A stretch of 22,058 bases of DNA. It comes from Chloroflexaceae bacterium UBA1466. GTDB taxonomy: Bacteria > Chloroflexota > Chloroflexia > Chloroflexales > Chloroflexaceae. The notes under the pieces were generated by a model. The model was given only the letters and a program-made list of their open reading frames with translations. It did not search any database and was not told the DNA's origin. The stretch spans positions 12,951 through 35,008 of the forward strand of contig DCSM01000053.1 in the NCBI GenBank assembly GCA_002325605.1. The letters are read 5' to 3'. The translations under genes and the position numbers were made by a program. Each line of letters starts with the position of its first letter. The first letter of the stretch is position 1. Positions 7,312 to 14,809 of the stretch are shown here, piece by piece.

Positions 7312-8007
7312 ATGGCAGGTCTTTTCACTTACTACTTTTTCTTTCTTCTCTATCAAGCGTTGATCAAAATTGGCTGGTTTCGGTGGCGGACGATTGGCAC
7401 GGAAAATCTACCTCCACGAGTAAATGGTGGGATGATCTTGGCGGTCAATCACATCAGTTGGCTGGACATTCATGCGGTAGGGGTGCTTTTGCCGCCGCGT
7501 TATCGGCTCACTTGGCTGGGCAAAATCGAGCTTTTTCGCCACCCTCTCGCAAATTGGTTTTTTCGGCAGATGTTGGTCATTCCTGTCAAACGGGGAGGCC
7601 GCGACCTAGCCGCCATTCGGGAGGCTGAGGAAACGCTCAAGCGCGGGGCGGTGATGCTGATTTACCCAGAAGGCCACCGCAGTGGCACGGGGATTCTTCA
7701 AAAAGGGCACGGCGGCGCGATTCGCTTGGCCATGCAGGCGGGAGTCCCTATCGTTCCAATGGCCATTTTTGGGACGCGCCGGGGCCTGCGGGGCAGTATG
7801 CAGCGCGATTTGGTCACGCTGCACATTGGAAAGCCCTATTTCATTGCGCCAACCCCGAATGGTAAAATCTCGCCCGCCTTAATGGAAACCTTGACAAATG
7901 AGATGATGCAACGGATCGCGGCGATGTTGCCGGAAGCTAATCGGGGAATTTATGGGCAACCAGAAGTTGCCCAAGAAGTGCTAGAGCGAATTGCGGGGCA
8001 GGCTTAG
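7312..8007 (+). CDS. plsC: 1-acyl-sn-glycerol-3-phosphate acyltransferase (PlsC family)
   Basis: 231 residues. One N-terminal hydrophobic segment (about 4-18) is followed by the acyltransferase motifs in order: NHISWLD (NHx4D catalytic motif), a GK-x-ELF block, YPEGHRSGTG (the FPEGTRS equivalent, glycerophosphate binding) and GVPIVPMAI. It acylates lysophosphatidate to phosphatidate at the inner face of the membrane. I take ATG 7312 as the start because GGGGA lies 8 nt upstream; an in-frame TTG at 7297 lacks this. EGH replaces the more common EGT in motif III. The stop overlaps the stop of the convergent SH3b gene by 4 nt. Confidence 0.88.
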   Translation: MAGLFTYYFFFLLYQALIKIGWFRWRTIGTENLPPRVNGGMILAVNHISWLDIHAVGVLLPPRYRLTWLGKIELFRHPLANWFFRQMLVIPVKRGGRDLAAIREAEETLKRGAVMLIYPEGHRSGTGILQKGHGGAIRLAMQAGVPIVPMAIFGTRRGLRGSMQRDLVTLHIGKPYFIAPTPNGKISPALMETLTNEMMQRIAAMLPEANRGIYGQPEVAQEVLERIAGQA

Positions 8008-8609
8008 GGTTGGAGCCAAACAACTCCATCAAGACGGCTTTCGGCGCTCCAGCCGCCCTTTCCCCCTTGGTTAATCAGCCACCAAGTATAACCGTCGGCC
8101 TCAATTGGCCCGTCAATGATATTCACCTGGGTCCCGTCAGCTAAACTGGCTTGCACCGCTTGATTGATTCCTGGAGCGCGCCGGGCTAAAAGGCGCATCT
8201 TACCGAGGTTCACAATCTGGGCTTGCCCCCCAATATGCAGACCTTTCGGCGGCAAAGGGGGCGGTGGAGTCAACGTCAGGGTTGAAGTAATCCGTGTCGG
8301 GGCCGGAGGACCAAAGGAAGTAGCTACGGGGGGCAAATTTCCTCCGGCCTTGATTAGCTTCTCTGCCGCCTGATTTTGCATAAACAGCCAACCACCACCG
8401 CCTAAACTAACCAGAAGCAGCGCCAGCCAGAGCAAGTGAGACCATTGCTGGGCCGAAAGCCGACCTAAACTAGCCTGACGGCGGATGCGGCGACGCGTCT
8501 CGTCGTAACCGCGCCGGTAGTGATAATAGTGCTGATAGTAGAAAGCATTAAGCTCTTCTAGCTCGGCATCCTGCGTGCCAAGCTGATACATCTCGTCGCT
8601 ACTGCCCAT
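8004..8609 (-). CDS. Membrane-anchored SH3b-domain protein
   Basis: 201 residues in three parts. The N-terminal cytoplasmic part (1-58) is rich in Tyr and Arg (a YYQHYYHYRR cluster). One transmembrane helix spans about 60-79. A Pro/Thr-rich linker (about 95-125) leads to a C-terminal SH3-like domain (about 138-201), with ARRAPG at its start, the GTQVNIIDGP turn, WWLIN, and GWSAE near the end. The topology predicts the SH3b domain outside the membrane, where such domains often bind cell wall or peptides. Substrate and role are unknown. No good ribosome site is next to the ATG; a GGGAGG 19 nt upstream is too far to use. The stop overlaps that of plsC. Confidence 0.75.
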   Translation of the reverse strand: MGSSDEMYQLGTQDAELEELNAFYYQHYYHYRRGYDETRRRIRRQASLGRLSAQQWSHLLWLALLLVSLGGGGWLFMQNQAAEKLIKAGGNLPPVATSFGPPAPTRITSTLTLTPPPPLPPKGLHIGGQAQIVNLGKMRLLARRAPGINQAVQASLADGTQVNIIDGPIEADGYTWWLINQGGKGGWSAESRLDGVVWLQP

Positions 8610-8664
8610 AGATCTACGCTCTTGCCAGCCTCCCTAAAATTCCAAGCGTCAGTCGTTGGGCCCT

Positions 8665-8692
8665 ATTGTAGCACATTTTGGGCATTTGCCAG
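8665..8692 (-). promoter_or_regulatory. Possible promoter for the SH3b gene
   Basis: Read on the minus strand: CTGGCA (8692-8687, 4/6), a 16-nt spacer and TACAAT (8670-8665, 5/6), 56 nt before the ATG. It begins inside the gap just after the fmt stop, so the SH3b gene could be expressed alone or by read-through from fmt. Confidence 0.4.
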
Positions 8693-8693
8693 A

Positions 8694-9629
8694 TTAGCCC
8701 AGCTGCTGGCCCAGCGCCGCACGTTGCCCGCGCAGCCATTCTTGCCCCGGCATCTGCCGTTTCCCCGCTAGTTGAACCTGCTCTAATTCCAAAGCGCCCT
8801 CCCCCGTCCTTACTAAAGGATTGGCAATTTCGGGCAGGCTTAGGATTGTCCCTGGAGCTTGGGCGGTTTGCGGGAAAGAATGAACTTTGCCCGCGAGGAT
8901 TTTCAAAGGTTGTTGCTTCCAGAAGGTGTAAGTGCCAGGCCAAGGGTCATAAGCCCTAAGCCTCCGCTCGATTACTTCGGCGGGAAGGTTCCAAGCTATT
9001 TGCCCATCGCTCTTTTGAATGATTTTGGTGAAGGTTGCGCGGCTGTGATCTTGTGGAACTAAAGGTAAAGTTCCCGCAGCATAAGGGGGGAGAACTTCCA
9101 AAAGCAACTTCGAGCCAAGGTCAAAGAGAAGGTCAGTTAAAGTTCCCGTTCGCATCGTTGACTCTAAAGGAATCTTAGCTTGGGCTAAAATTGGGCCACT
9201 GTCCATCCCTTTATCAAGCTTCATAATGCTAACCCCTACTTCCTGCTCCCCTGCAAGGATCGCTCCCGCGACGGGTGCTGGCCCCCGCTGAAGGGGAAGA
9301 AGCGACGGGTGGATATTCAAGTAGCCCAGAGGAGGGAGCGTAAGGATGGCCTTGCGGAGCAATTCGCCATAAGCTGCCACAACCCCTACCTCTATTTTCA
9401 GTTCCTTCAATTGCTGAATAAAACTTGCATCCCGCAACGTCTCTGGCTGAAGTACGGGCAAACCCAACTCCTGCGCGGCTTGCTTGACGGGTGGAGCAAT
9501 TAAGGTGCGATGTCGCCCTGCGGGCCGGTCAGGCTGAGTCAGCACCCCCACTACTTCATAACCTTTCGCAACCAACGCCTGAAGCGGTGGGACAGCGAAA
9601 GCTGGGCTTCCTAAAAACAAAATCCGCAT
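8694..9629 (-). CDS. fmt: Methionyl-tRNA formyltransferase
   Basis: 311 residues, standard length. It formylates initiator Met-tRNA with 10-formyl-tetrahydrofolate, so it supplies the substrate of the IF-2 encoded at the start of this window. The N-terminus is MRILFLGSPAFA. The catalytic triad equivalents are N105 and H107 (LNIHPSLLP) and D143 (MDSGP). SLLPLQRGPAPVAGAI is the long folate-site signature, with Gly-Pro-Ala where Gly-Ala-Ala is usual, and MDSGP replaces the usual MDTGP; both are conservative. A C-terminal OB-like domain follows (about 205-305). AAGGAAGG lies about 10 nt before the ATG. A TAGAAT at 9664-9659 may be its -10 box. def (deformylase), often adjacent, is not here. Confidence 0.95.
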   Translation of the reverse strand: MRILFLGSPAFAVPPLQALVAKGYEVVGVLTQPDRPAGRHRTLIAPPVKQAAQELGLPVLQPETLRDASFIQQLKELKIEVGVVAAYGELLRKAILTLPPLGYLNIHPSLLPLQRGPAPVAGAILAGEQEVGVSIMKLDKGMDSGPILAQAKIPLESTMRTGTLTDLLFDLGSKLLLEVLPPYAAGTLPLVPQDHSRATFTKIIQKSDGQIAWNLPAEVIERRLRAYDPWPGTYTFWKQQPLKILAGKVHSFPQTAQAPGTILSLPEIANPLVRTGEGALELEQVQLAGKRQMPGQEWLRGQRAALGQQLG

Positions 9630-9686
9630 ACGCTTTTGACCTTCCTTTTTGATCTTACATTCTACACAAAAAGTCTGTTGAGGGTC

Positions 9687-11717
9687 TCACCTCTGCGACC
9701 TTTCCAGGCTGCAAGCCTGGAAAGGTCGCAGGGTTGCTTGCCAAAGAAAATGCCCTAAGAGCATCCCAAAGAGCAGTAAGTTACTTGCGGCTAAGGTCTG
9801 CGGGAGAAGCGGGAGAGTTTGGAGGAAGCTGTGAAGGGAAGGGAGAAAAGCAAAGAGTTCCCCAAAGATATTGATTGTCCCGCTAAAAACGAAGAAGGTA
9901 AAGGGAAGAACCAACCGTTCCTCGTGAACGATGTTAAGGGCGAGGAAGATCGTGGCTAGAAAGAGATACCGTTCATGGATTTGGGTCGGTAAAAGGAAGA
10001 AAGCAAGGGCGAGAAGGGCGGCCCCTTCTATGCGGCTGGAGCTATCGGCCCGCCGAAGTAGCCCAAAACTGATCAGCCCTGTAGCTAGGCCCATCAGAAG
10101 TAGCCCCCCATGGCGCAGCGTTAGCCCCATCCCAAGTAAGCTTGTATCATGTCCGCCCCTTCCTTGCGTGAAGAGATACCAAAAATTGTAGGCTCCTGCC
10201 GTAAGCATCGGGAAGCGCCCCACTGACCCAAAGTAGGCTTGCAGCAGGCCTGCTGCTTGTCCCGCCAAACTTAGAGGAAGGATGCCAAGGACAAAAATAA
10301 GCAGTGCAAGGGGAGAACCTTTAACCAACCCACGACAACCATGTTGCCGCAGCGTTGCCAAGTAAAGTAAGGGTGCGAAGATGATGGCTTGGGGTTTAAG
10401 GAGCAGAGCGATTGCCCAGAAGGCCCAACTCCATTTCCCTTCAGCGCGGTCTAAAAGAAGTACCATTGCGACTAAAGGAAGGATGAGCAGCGCGTCTACT
10501 TGGCCCCACCAAGCCACGTTAATCCAAACAAGGGGCGCACAAGCATAGAGCGCAGCAAGCATAAAGGCCCGCTGGGAGGGTAAGTAATTGATCCCGTGGC
10601 CAAAGAGGAGCGCGATGGTCGTTAGGTCGGCCAGGAGACTTGGGACTTTAATCAAAAAGATCGTAAGGGGGGAAAGCGGGTCAGTAAACCTTCCCCCACC
10701 AGCTACAACCCCTTGGCTAAGAAACCAAAGCAGATACAAGCGCAAGGGCATGTAATCCCCATCGCCAAGGTAGGCCCCCGTCAGACCAAAGCTTTGAAGG
10801 TAGCCCATCCGCCGCGCCGCAAGTTCCAAATCCCCCACAGGATCAGGGGCCAGCAGCCAAGGTAAGCGAACTACTAAAGCTCCTCCCACGAGGATCAGAA
10901 GGGCTAAATGAGGAAGCTTTACTTTTGACCTTTGCGCTTCTTTGCATCGCGGGAAGCAGGGTAAAATCCAACGTTCTAGCCCTAAAGCAGCCAAGCTTGC
11001 ACTACTTATCCCCAGCAGAAGGGGCCCACCAAGCGCGTAGCACCAGCCACCGAGCGTTTGCCAAAGGAGAAAAAGCACTTGGAACAGAAAGATACCAAAG
11101 AGGATTTGGCAATGGGTGAGGAAGGATTTTGAGGTCTGAACTTGATGCAGAAGAAGGTAAAGGCTGATGGTTGCTAAAGCCCCCAAAAGAAGGATACTTC
11201 TTGGTACTTCTCCGCCTCCCCAGACGCTTCCCGCGCCGACCACGATTCCCAAATTGCGCCGCTCTATGACCTCCGTCGGGCTGGAGAGCGTCAGCGTAAA
11301 TCTTTCTCCTGGTTGAGCAGGGAGCAGAAAGGTATAGTTCCTAAGTTCTGGGGAAACTTCCAAGGCAAGGTTTAGCCCTGAAGTTGTCAAGGTGAGGGAA
11401 GTTGCCTGCGCTCGCCCACTAGCCAGCAAGAGCCGTATGCAAAGGTTTCCCCCAGGGTTAGGCAATGCGATCTGACTCAAGCCCTTTGTCCAGCGATAAG
11501 TACCTTGGCGGTAAGTTGCGGGGAAGCGTTCAACCGCCTGAAAGTTGGTTAAGGGTAAGACCGTTGAGGGCGTATCCAGAGGCCAAGTCAGGCCACGGGA
11601 AGGTTGCGCGGCCCAGCTACTCAGAAGGAAGCCCAAACTTAGAAGAATTAGGAGATCAAGGTAGGGGAAGTTCTTGCGGAATGAACAAACCTTGCTCCTT
11701 GCTTTATCTTTTCCCAT
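9687..11717 (-). CDS. Gpi18-like GT-C glycosyltransferase / mannosyltransferase-like membrane protein
   Basis: 676 residues from the chosen start. One N-terminal membrane segment is followed by an extracytoplasmic beta-rich region (about 50-165) and then many hydrophobic segments. Family marks are INVAWWGQVDALLILPL, ALLLKPQAIIFAPLL and LLPTQIHERYLFL, typical of COG5542-type transferases that use lipid-linked sugars outside the membrane. An acidic loop, GDLELAARR followed by GDYMPLRLYL, fits the GT-C catalytic loop. Acceptor and sugar are unknown. I chose ATG 11717 (AAAAGG 4 nt upstream, and a basic N-terminus leading directly into the first helix); a TTG at 11783 would add 22 residues. The C-terminal residues LRPFQACSLERSQ are encoded by a palindromic element. 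Confidence 0.75.
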   Translation of the reverse strand: MGKDKARSKVCSFRKNFPYLDLLILLSLGFLLSSWAAQPSRGLTWPLDTPSTVLPLTNFQAVERFPATYRQGTYRWTKGLSQIALPNPGGNLCIRLLLASGRAQATSLTLTTSGLNLALEVSPELRNYTFLLPAQPGERFTLTLSSPTEVIERRNLGIVVGAGSVWGGGEVPRSILLLGALATISLYLLLHQVQTSKSFLTHCQILFGIFLFQVLFLLWQTLGGWCYALGGPLLLGISSASLAALGLERWILPCFPRCKEAQRSKVKLPHLALLILVGGALVVRLPWLLAPDPVGDLELAARRMGYLQSFGLTGAYLGDGDYMPLRLYLLWFLSQGVVAGGGRFTDPLSPLTIFLIKVPSLLADLTTIALLFGHGINYLPSQRAFMLAALYACAPLVWINVAWWGQVDALLILPLVAMVLLLDRAEGKWSWAFWAIALLLKPQAIIFAPLLYLATLRQHGCRGLVKGSPLALLIFVLGILPLSLAGQAAGLLQAYFGSVGRFPMLTAGAYNFWYLFTQGRGGHDTSLLGMGLTLRHGGLLLMGLATGLISFGLLRRADSSSRIEGAALLALAFFLLPTQIHERYLFLATIFLALNIVHEERLVLPFTFFVFSGTINIFGELFAFLPSLHSFLQTLPLLPQTLAASNLLLFGMLLGHFLWQATLRPFQACSLERSQR
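9691..9733. repeat. 18-bp perfect palindrome at the 3' end of the glycosyltransferase gene
   Basis: Left arm 9693-9710 (CTGCGACCTTTCCAGGCT), loop GCA, right arm 9714-9731, exact complement. One G-T and one C-G pair extend it at the base. It lies wholly inside the coding end, just before the TGA at 9689-9687. No T-run follows on either strand, so I read it as a REP-like element that may also slow transcription. Confidence 0.8.
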
Positions 11718-11858
11718 TAGACCTTTTAGAACTTTTAGAACTTCAGCCAGAAAGCGGACCTCTTCTCCTCTTTTCTGCAACAATGGCGCTTGCCAGAGCG
11801 TCTCAAGGGAAAGAGCAGTTTTTTGGTCTGCTTCTCTAGTCTAAGGAAGAATAAGGGT

Positions 11859-12383
11859 ATGAATGACGTTGGAAATCAGTTGAATCACATGGCCAAGCAA
11901 AGCGTTACGGTTTTCAAAAGGCCTTCTGTGACAACCTTTGAACCTTATGGTCGAGGGGGCACGCTGCGTGAAGCGGCCCTCTACGTTGGCAGCGCGGCTT
12001 TGGGGTGCGGAATCCTGGCAGGCTTGACCACAGGGGTTAGCGGAGCCTTCGCCACCGCATTAAGCGTCCTGTTGGGGTTTATCGTTTTCACCGCCGCCAC
12101 CTTCTGGCTTGGGCAACGCCAAGGTAGTCCTGCTACAATGGATGATGTAGCCTATAGCTTTTCCCTCTTTTGGGGGCCGATTGCCTTTGTTGCAGCCCTC
12201 ATTAGCCTCGTTGTCCGCCCCGAAATTCGGGGGTTGCTGGAATTGGGCACTTTGGCCGCCCAAATCTATTTCGCCTCGCTGGTCCTCCAGACCAGTAATT
12301 TTTCCCTCACGGATCGTAATAAAATTCTAATGACGTTGGGATTCGCGGGAATTCTTACGGCCATCGTTACTGCCCTGATCTAG
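11859..12383 (+). CDS. YIP1-like multi-pass membrane protein
   Basis: 174 residues. A short cytoplasmic N-terminus contains FKRPSVTTFEPYGRGGTLREA, resembling the RPxxTFE entry into bacterial YIP1-domain proteins. About five hydrophobic segments follow (roughly 39-58, 64-86, 98-118, 127-145, 155-174). Function is unknown; bacterial YIP1 proteins are uncharacterised. The ATG at 11859 is preceded by AAGGAAGAATAAGGG; a longer in-frame start at 11790 would run into the opposite gene's start region. It is divergent from the glycosyltransferase and convergent with the Schlafen-like gene. Confidence 0.6.
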   Translation: MNDVGNQLNHMAKQSVTVFKRPSVTTFEPYGRGGTLREAALYVGSAALGCGILAGLTTGVSGAFATALSVLLGFIVFTAATFWLGQRQGSPATMDDVAYSFSLFWGPIAFVAALISLVVRPEIRGLLELGTLAAQIYFASLVLQTSNFSLTDRNKILMTLGFAGILTAIVTALI

Positions 12384-12403
12384 GAATTTGGGCTAAATTC
12401 GGT

Positions 12404-12441
12404 TTCTTACTCGGCAAATTCTATGGTTTGTCGAGTAAGAA
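12404..12441. terminator. Hairpin between convergent genes
   Basis: 12404-12418 (TTCTTACTCGGCAAA) pairs with 12427-12441 around an 8-nt loop, with one wobble. It lies 20 nt after the YIP1-like stop and ends 6 nt before the stop of the minus-strand Schlafen-like gene. Its position suggests a shared bidirectional terminator, but no clean T-run follows on either side. Confidence 0.55.
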
Positions 12442-12447
12442 GCAAAA

Positions 12448-13527
12448 CTACAGATTTTCCTCGGCCTCTAACAGCAAGACCCTTTGTTCACAAGCAGATC
12501 TAATCTCTCCCATCTGCGTGGAAGATAGCTCAAAAGCCTCACACATCTGCTTAAAGGTAGTTATCTCTTCGATTGTTAAGACCCGATCTGCTAAAGCAAT
12601 CGTGCAAGCCGCCTCAGCAGCAATAATTCGCAACTCTTCCGTGGGCAAATAAGCGGCAATCTCTTTCAATGCTGGCGGATTGATAATTGCATGAAGCAGA
12701 TGGTCGATTTTTGCTTCATCAAACTCCAGTTGCCGCGCTTCTTCGAGAATCAACAGCAACTCCCGCCACGCCAGCGACTTATCCGACCAACCCATAAAAG
12801 CCATCGCCAGCAAAATCCCCAAACTGCTTTCAGCATGGTCTAAAGTCGCAGCAGCACCACTCTTTAGCCGAATTTCTTGGAGGAAAGCATTGATTTTAGC
12901 ATTGAAATGCGGTGAACGAGGTTTACCCAACCGTGGATCCTTGATGAATCCATGTAAAATGCGCTTTTTTATCTCGTCTAGCCCCATCCGATAATTAGTT
13001 GCATCTCGCCGGATGAAGCAATTTTGTCTACCAGTTAGATACAAACTTGCTGTCCCCTTTTTCACATGGATTTCAAAAATATAGAGCGAATCGTAGCCTA
13101 AGATTTTCACAAAGACAAGCTCGTATAATTCGGGAGCTACTTTAGGCTCAAATCGATCTATAATTACGCTAATTCGTCTCCGTAAATCATCTTTCTGCTC
13201 TCGTTCAAGTTGAATTCCTAAGATTCTTCCCTTATCTTCAATCCCAAAATAGATGGTCCCGCCATCGGTATTCAGAAAAGCATTAAAAATCTCCTCCGTT
13301 TCTTTCATCAAATTCCCAACAAGGTCAAAATACGATTGAAAAGCTTTGAATTCATGCTGCCGATCTTCTTCAAAGGGGACAGTTTGACCCAGGACATAAG
13401 GGTAGGAACGTATTTTGGCAGGGTCATAGTTTGGATGCACTTTGGCTATATGCTTTGCGAGATTATTCTTCCGAATAGGAGGACTATTGCAAATAGGGCA
13501 GTGGACTAAATCGCTTTCAGATTCCAT
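12448..13527 (-). CDS. C2H2 zinc finger - Schlafen/AlbA_2 - TerB-like protein
   Basis: 359 residues in three regions. Residues 10-31 form a zinc finger: C10-x2-C13-x12-H26-x4-H31. Residues about 52-190 are a Schlafen/AlbA_2 domain, with E54-x4-E59-F-K61, FNAFLNTDGGTIYFGIEDKGRILGI (quoted in parts: NTDGG at 86-90, D98), and a CFIRRDATNYRMGLDEI segment. Residues about 240-350 are helical and end in an ACTIALADRVLTIEEITTF-like stretch that resembles TerB. In mammalian SLFN11/SLFN13 two glutamates five apart and an aspartate about 38 residues later form the RNase site; E54, E59 and D98 match this spacing. The inferred role is a nucleic-acid-binding or RNA-cleaving protein, possibly in defence or stress; a DNA-binding regulator is the alternative. 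AGAGG lies 5 nt before the ATG. It stands alone between two hairpins. Confidence 0.8.
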   Translation of the reverse strand: MESESDLVHCPICNSPPIRKNNLAKHIAKVHPNYDPAKIRSYPYVLGQTVPFEEDRQHEFKAFQSYFDLVGNLMKETEEIFNAFLNTDGGTIYFGIEDKGRILGIQLEREQKDDLRRRISVIIDRFEPKVAPELYELVFVKILGYDSLYIFEIHVKKGTASLYLTGRQNCFIRRDATNYRMGLDEIKKRILHGFIKDPRLGKPRSPHFNAKINAFLQEIRLKSGAAATLDHAESSLGILLAMAFMGWSDKSLAWRELLLILEEARQLEFDEAKIDHLLHAIINPPALKEIAAYLPTEELRIIAAEAACTIALADRVLTIEEITTFKQMCEAFELSSTQMGEIRSACEQRVLLLEAEENL

Positions 13528-13557
13528 AGATTCCTCTCAGTTTAGCAAATAAAAGTA

Positions 13558-13598
13558 GTTTGGCGGCGACAAAAACGACTTTTTCGTCGCCGCCAAAC
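13558..13598 (-). terminator. Intrinsic terminator of serC
   Basis: 13558-13570 (GTTTGGCGGCGAC) and 13586-13598 are exact complements; the stem continues with five A-T pairs across a one-base bulge, leaving a CGAC loop. In the serC direction (minus) the hairpin is followed by the T-rich TACTTTTATTT. It starts 15 nt after the serC stop and lies upstream of the Schlafen-like gene. Confidence 0.75.
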
Positions 13599-13613
13599 GA
13601 TTCCTAACTAAAA

Positions 13614-14705
13614 CTACCCATTTTTCTGAGCAAAAGTCTGCATAAAGCTGGCCAGAGCGTTAGCCCCTTCTTGGCTCATCGCATTGTAGAGCGAAGCCCG
13701 AATCCCGCCCACCGAACGATGCCCCTTCAAGCCCACGAGACTCGCCGCCGTAGCCTCTTTCACAAACTGATCTTCCAAGGCTTCTGAAGGCAAGCGGAAA
13801 GTAATATTCATCAAAGAACGGCTATTTTTCTCGGCATGTGGCCGATAAAAACCACCGCTTGCATCAATTACCCCATAAACCTTCGCTGCTTTAGCCTGAT
13901 TATGCTGCTCCATTCCTTCCAAACCACCATTTTTCTCAATCCAACCCAAGACAAGATTGGTTAGATAGACTGCAAAAGATGGTGGCGTGTTATACAACGA
14001 GTCATTCTTGATATGCGTAGCATAGCGCAACATTGCAGGGAGGTTTTGAAGCGGATGCTCCAGCCAATCCTGGCGCAAAATGACGATAGTTACGCCCGCC
14101 GAACCCAAATTCTTCTGCGCCCCTGCGTAAATTAGCGAAAACTTGTCAGCCGCAAAGGGCCGTGACATTATGTCACTGCTCATATCAGCTACCAAGCGCA
14201 CATCCCCCAAATCGGGCAAGGGATGCCACTGCGTGCCATAAATGGTATTGTTTGAAGTCAGATGCACATAAGCGGGCTTTGCACTCAATTGGATTTCAGA
14301 AACTTGCGGAACCCGCCGATATTGCTCTTCGCGTGTACTGGCCGCGATATGATAATGAGCATGCGTGAGTTTACGGGCCTCTTCCAAGGCTTTTTCCGCC
14401 CAACTCCCCGTTAAAATGTAGTCTGCGGTTGCGCCATTAGGCAAGAAATTGTAAGGAACCATCGCAAATTGCAGACTAGCCCCACCTTGAAGAAACAAAA
14501 CCCGATAAGCGTCGCCCAAACCCAACAACCGTTTGATTCGCGCTTCAGCCTCGCGGTTAAGAGCCTCATACTCTTTGGAGCGATGACTGATTTCCATTAC
14601 CGACATTCCGCGCCCCTGATAATCCACCAATTCTTGTTGCGCCTGCTCCAGCACCGCGAGGGGCATGGTGGCTGGCCCAGGGTTAAAGTTGTAAACACGA
14701 CCCAT
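13614..14705 (-). CDS. serC: Phosphoserine aminotransferase
   Basis: 363 residues. PLP enzyme that converts 3-phosphohydroxypyruvate and glutamate to phosphoserine in serine synthesis, and the equivalent step in pyridoxal phosphate synthesis. The N-terminus NFNPGPATMP, HRSKEY, GGASLQF, W102, D174 and K198 in YAGAQKNLGSAG (the lysine that binds PLP) are all present. Start: ATG 14705 with GGAGG about 10 nt upstream. It lies downstream of the Mrp operon on the same strand but behind a terminator; I could not place a confident promoter of its own in the 104-nt gap. No serA or serB is in the window. Confidence 0.96.
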   Translation of the reverse strand: MGRVYNFNPGPATMPLAVLEQAQQELVDYQGRGMSVMEISHRSKEYEALNREAEARIKRLLGLGDAYRVLFLQGGASLQFAMVPYNFLPNGATADYILTGSWAEKALEEARKLTHAHYHIAASTREEQYRRVPQVSEIQLSAKPAYVHLTSNNTIYGTQWHPLPDLGDVRLVADMSSDIMSRPFAADKFSLIYAGAQKNLGSAGVTIVILRQDWLEHPLQNLPAMLRYATHIKNDSLYNTPPSFAVYLTNLVLGWIEKNGGLEGMEQHNQAKAAKVYGVIDASGGFYRPHAEKNSRSLMNITFRLPSEALEDQFVKEATAASLVGLKGHRSVGGIRASLYNAMSQEGANALASFMQTFAQKNG

Positions 14706-14732
14706 GTGAAGTAAACCTCCATTATGAGGACT

Positions 14733-14756
14733 AAAAACATTCGCTAAAATAGCGAA
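14733..14756 (-). terminator. Intrinsic terminator of the Mrp operon
   Basis: On the minus strand TTCGCTA-TTT-TAGCGAA (14756-14740) is followed by TG and a run of five T. It lies between mrpG and serC and should end the Mrp transcript. The short 7-bp stem could allow some read-through into serC. Confidence 0.7.
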
Positions 14757-14809
14757 AGGATAAGTTTTCAGTTAAGAATTGAAGATTGAATAGGTTTTGA
14801 TTAAGCGAT

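Noticed and set aside
7227..7628. Plus-strand open frame of 133 codons over the plsC start
   Set aside because: Overlaps plsC in another frame; plsC has clear catalytic motifs and a ribosome site.
8614..8943. Minus-strand open frame of 109 codons inside and after fmt
   Set aside because: Overlaps the well-supported fmt gene in another frame, has no family resemblance and an unusual composition; a shadow.
12448..13527. Simple transcription regulator of the AlbA_2/AAA_4 type
   Set aside because: No AAA_4 or winged-helix tail is evident, and the C-terminus looks TerB-like; kept only as an alternative.
14757..14809. Promoter for serC in the mrpG-serC gap
   Set aside because: Candidate hexamers (TTAACT, CTATTT) match poorly; I cannot tell a real promoter from AT-rich sequence here.
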